DNA from: Virgibacillus_O sediminis
GTDB lineage: Bacteria > Bacillota > Bacilli > Bacillales > Amphibacillaceae
DNA length: 64,000 bases
Reading direction: 5' to 3'
Assembly (NCBI RefSeq): GCF_042643265.1
Contig: NZ_JBHRRZ010000039.1
Location: forward strand, 1 to 64,000
Part shown: positions 61,195-64,000 of the stretch, one piece after another
Layout of the letters: each line of letters opens with the position of its first letter
How positions within the stretch are numbered: the first letter of the stretch is position 1
Position numbers and translations under genes: made by a program
The notes under the pieces: model-generated
The model's database searches: none
The model's input: only the letters and a program-made list of their open reading frames with translations
Told to the model about the DNA's origin: nothing

Positions 61195-61986
61195 ATGGAG
61201 GCGCGGGCGATTTTTATTGATATGGATGGAACACTGCTAACTACCTCAAATGAAATTTCCCAACGTAACATGGAAGCAGTTTATAAGCTTATTAATCAGG
61301 GGGTAAAAGTTTTCCTAGCTACAGGACGCCAATATGAAATTACAGCCCCCTATCATTCCGCACTTGGCTTGCAGACCCCGATGATCTGCCTTAATGGAGC
61401 TGCCATTCATGACGGACTTTCAGGTAAACCCATATTGACACGGCCTATCATCCTTGATGAGGACCACTTCCACCAGCTGACTGCCAAAGAAACCTGCAAC
61501 AATATTCTCATCCATACGACGGAAGGGCTCTATTGTAGGCGCATCAGTACGGAGGTAGATGAATGGACCAGGGAAGGCGGAGTCCCTCCCCGCTATATCG
61601 GTGACCTAAAAGAAGCGGACTACCGGGACGTATTGAAATACAGCATACGGACTGGAACTAAAAGTTTAGAACTTTCCCGTAGGTTTAAAGATAAGGGGCA
61701 TGTAATAGACTGGGAGGATGGATTTGAGATCGTCGCGCCTGGGGTATCAAAATGGTCGGCTATCAAGAGACTGCTCCAAGTCTACGGTATAGATAAGAAG
61801 GAAGCGGTTGCCATCGGAGACGGACCGAATGATATCCAAATGCTGCAAAACGCCGGCACAGGGGTTGCCATGGCAAATGCCCTTCCTACGGTGAAGGCCT
61901 ATGCTGATTTCGTCACCAATCACCACCAAAAAGACGGCTTGGCCGAATTTATTGAACATTATCTGATAAACTCTTTTGCCGTGTAA
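61195..61986 (+). CDS. Cof-type HAD-IIB phosphatase
   Basis: 263 residues from ATG 61195, chosen over in-frame starts from 61156 because GAGGAGG lies seven bases ahead and the HAD motif follows at once. Motif I FIDMDGTLL, motif II FLATGR, motif III lysine in SKWSAIKRLL, motif IV AIGDGPNDIQML. Haloacid dehalogenase phosphatase acting on a sugar or nucleotide phosphate; substrate unknown. Confidence 0.92.
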   Translation: MEARAIFIDMDGTLLTTSNEISQRNMEAVYKLINQGVKVFLATGRQYEITAPYHSALGLQTPMICLNGAAIHDGLSGKPILTRPIILDEDHFHQLTAKETCNNILIHTTEGLYCRRISTEVDEWTREGGVPPRYIGDLKEADYRDVLKYSIRTGTKSLELSRRFKDKGHVIDWEDGFEIVAPGVSKWSAIKRLLQVYGIDKKEAVAIGDGPNDIQMLQNAGTGVAMANALPTVKAYADFVTNHHQKDGLAEFIEHYLINSFAV

Positions 61987-61997
61987 AAGCAATCCAG

Positions 61998-62030
61998 ACC
62001 CCGCCTTGTATCTAACAGGGGGGTTTTTTC
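61998..62030 (+). terminator. Terminator of the HAD phosphatase gene
   Basis: ACCCC-CCTTGT and AACAGG-GGGGT arms (with one mismatch) followed by TTTTTT. Confidence 0.75.
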
Positions 62031-62120
62031 GTTTTCGGAGCCCAAACTGCATACCTCCCCTGAATATAGGCATAATAACAGCGTGATTATAATATATTCC
62101 ACACACTCAGGGGGATTACC

Positions 62121-63614
62121 ATGAAAAGAGTCTCAAGTGTTTTTTATATAACCGCGGCCCTGATTATAATTGCAGTCCTGCTGGGATCCTTATTTCCCGA
62201 AAATGCAGAGCGGATAACTGGTGAGGTAAACTCGTTCCTGTCTGCTACGTTTGGGTGGTATTACATGTGGATCATGGTCGGCTTTATCTCTGTTTCATTT
62301 TTTATTGCCTTCAGCCCCTATGGGAAAATCCGCTTGGGACAAGATGAGGACCGTCCGGATTTTTCTACCACATCATGGATTGCCATGCTTTTTTCTGCAG
62401 GACTTGGTATCGGCCTTGTCTTCTATGGTGCAGCCGAGCCACTGCTTCATTCCTTTTCGGATGCACCCGTATCAGAAGCGGGGTCGGACCAAGCTATAAA
62501 GGAAGGGATGGCTTTTACCTTCTTTCATTGGGGGCTGCATGGCTGGGCGATGTACGGGATTGTAGCCCTCACTCTAGCCTTTTTTCAGTTCCGTAAAAGG
62601 GAGCCAGGTTTAATCTCGGCTACTTTGAAGCCGCTTTTTGGCGATAGGATGAAAGGCCCTGCAGGCAAGGCGATTGATGTGCTTGCAACCTTTGCGACCA
62701 TATTTGGTGTAGCAACCTCTCTCGGACTAGGTGCAGCCCAGATAAACGGCGGACTATCCCATTTATTCGGATTGGAAGTAGGCTTTATTAGCCAACTGAT
62801 TATCATTTCGATCATAACCGTGCTGTTTCTCATTTCTGCCTGGTCGGGCTTAAGTAAAGGAATCAGGTATTTGTCCAATACGAATCTTATCTTGGCGGTA
62901 GTATTATTTTTCGGTGTATTGTTCATCGGACCGACCCTGCTGATTCTTAACATGCTTTCTGAGACATTCGGCTATTACGTCCAGAATATCCTGCAGATGA
63001 GTTTCCGTACTGCCCCTCTTGGTACAGATAACCGGGACTGGCTCGATGCCTGGACAATTTTCTATTGGGCATGGTGGATATCATGGGCGCCTTTTGTAGG
63101 AATGTTCATTGCTCGGGTTTCCCGTGGGAGAACAATCAGACAGTTTATGGTAGGAGTAATGATCGTTCCAACGATAATCTCTGCCATATGGTTTGCAACC
63201 TTCGGGACGACGGCTGTAAGCGTTCAGCAAAGTGGTGTAGACCTAACACAGTATCCATTGGAGATACTTACATTCCATATGTACGATAATCTCTCCTTTT
63301 CCTTTTTGTTATCACTGTTATCCATTTCCTTGATCCTGACTTTTTTCATTACCTCTGCTGACTCGGCAACGTTTGTCCTAGGAATCCAAACCACTAACGG
63401 ATCCCTCACTCCTGCCAACAGCGTTAAAATTGTCTGGGGACTGGCACAGTCATCAGTAGCAGTCGTCCTCCTCTACGTAGGAGGACTAACCGCATTGCAG
63501 AACACCATCATTGCTGCTGCTTTCCCTTTTTCTTTCATTGTTATATTAATGGTTGTTTCACTGCTGAAAGGTTTGAATAAAGAACTAAAGCTGATGAAGA
63601 AGCAGAAAATATAA
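62121..63614 (+). CDS. BCCT family glycine betaine/choline transporter
   Basis: 497 residues, 12 membrane segments. BCCT signatures: LFSAGLGIGLVFYGAAEPL (glycine-rich segment) and FYWAWWISWAPFVGMFIARVSRGRTIRQF. Similar to OpuD-type sodium-coupled glycine betaine carriers used in osmoprotection, fitting a salt-tolerant host. GGGGGA precedes the ATG. Confidence 0.93.
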   Translation: MKRVSSVFYITAALIIIAVLLGSLFPENAERITGEVNSFLSATFGWYYMWIMVGFISVSFFIAFSPYGKIRLGQDEDRPDFSTTSWIAMLFSAGLGIGLVFYGAAEPLLHSFSDAPVSEAGSDQAIKEGMAFTFFHWGLHGWAMYGIVALTLAFFQFRKREPGLISATLKPLFGDRMKGPAGKAIDVLATFATIFGVATSLGLGAAQINGGLSHLFGLEVGFISQLIIISIITVLFLISAWSGLSKGIRYLSNTNLILAVVLFFGVLFIGPTLLILNMLSETFGYYVQNILQMSFRTAPLGTDNRDWLDAWTIFYWAWWISWAPFVGMFIARVSRGRTIRQFMVGVMIVPTIISAIWFATFGTTAVSVQQSGVDLTQYPLEILTFHMYDNLSFSFLLSLLSISLILTFFITSADSATFVLGIQTTNGSLTPANSVKIVWGLAQSSVAVVLLYVGGLTALQNTIIAAAFPFSFIVILMVVSLLKGLNKELKLMKKQKI

Positions 63615-64000
63615 GCCTCCGTCTCAGTGCATTAAATATTCCGTGTATTAATATACAAGTCTTCATTTGTAGAGAGCCCCTTCACTTAGTTAACCCGATA
63701 TCTAGGTGAAGGGTCATCGTCTATGTCTAAAAGTCTGCTGCCGTTAATGCCCTCTTGTCCTCCCTCCAGCGGCAATTGCTATGGCCATCAAGTTCTTATG
63801 AGCCTCTATTTTCCTTTTATTCACTTAACCATCCAAGCCATTCCCAGTCTATCTAGCTTAGCCTCCTCCTAAATATTGAAGAACCTAGGAAGTCAATCCC
63901 AAACTCAACTATTTCCTTCTAAAGGGAAAGAGCATGATAAATTCCCGTAATTTGTAAAAAAACATCGATAAATAGAAAACGATTATAGCAGGGATTTTAA
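63615..64000. other. Right-end intergenic region with a terminator-like hairpin
   Basis: CCCTTCACTTAG and CTAGGTGAAGGG (63679-63713, one mismatch) form a strong hairpin 65 bp after the BCCT gene, without a T-run; it may be its terminator. Nothing else is recognised to the end of the window. Confidence 0.5.

Noticed and set aside
1..64000. CRISPR arrays, prophage or insertion sequences
   Set aside because: No regularly spaced repeats, transposase, integrase or phage structural genes were seen.

Overview
This window looks like chromosomal DNA from a spore-forming, salt-tolerant, low-to-mid GC Bacillaceae, most likely near Virgibacillus, Oceanobacillus or Halobacillus. That placement is inference. 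It rests on the spore genes (splAB, CotF-like coat proteins, the sulfolactate genes comAB), strong Shine-Dalgarno sequences, TTG and GTG starts, a BCCT betaine transporter, and Bacillus-type control genes (AdeR-like, CcpA and PurR sites, a sigma-54 activator). No phage, insertion sequence or CRISPR array is visible.

Left part (1-20.5 kb). The left edge holds tandem promoters and the leader of an rRNA operon that runs off the window leftwards. Then come an XRE-cupin regulator, HMG-CoA lyase, a two-gene fluoride channel (crcB pair), a large UPF0182 membrane protein, yqhV, the comB-comA-VOC operon for spore sulfolactate, and a sulfate assimilation operon (cysH, cysP, a small ORF where sat normally sits, cysC). 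guaC follows with a good promoter and a PurBox-like dyad. An MFS exporter, a YitT-type protein and a proline catabolism block (proline dehydrogenase, P5C dehydrogenase with a sigma-54 promoter, divergent sigma-54 activator) complete this part.

Middle part (20.5-45 kb). A UV-repair island places splA-splB opposite a TIGR02328 pyrimidine-dimer-glycosylase-like gene. There follow a LysM/TolB-propeller protein, two tandem CotF-type gene pairs, ykvI, an alanine block (alr, ald, adeR-like), a glutamine-rich small protein, a phosphodiesterase-like protein, an HNH protein, HMG-CoA synthase, a DUF202 gene broken at an A8 run, a thiol-redox set (tlpA/resA-like, ccdA), and a stand-alone MurE-like ligase with an altered substrate motif, next to an M20 amidohydrolase.

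Right part (45-64 kb). The most notable locus is an aromatic meta-cleavage cluster at 45.1-56.6 kb. One leftward operon encodes a Rieske dioxygenase (alpha, beta), a ferredoxin-NADP reductase, an extradiol dioxygenase, an ACMSD-type amidohydrolase and a ferredoxin. A second leftward operon encodes 2-hydroxymuconic semialdehyde dehydrogenase, 2-oxopentenoate hydratase, 4-oxalocrotonate decarboxylase and 4-oxalocrotonate tautomerase. LysR and IclR regulators sit beside them, with CcpA-like sites. The gene set fits a route through a carboxylated catechol such as 2,3-dihydroxybenzoate, with decarboxylation after ring cleavage. The dihydrodiol dehydrogenase expected for such a route survives only as a short frameshifted relic just upstream of the alpha subunit gene. 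The last block holds polyphosphate genes (ppx, ppk with a PhoP-like repeat), a Cof-type HAD phosphatase and the BCCT transporter.
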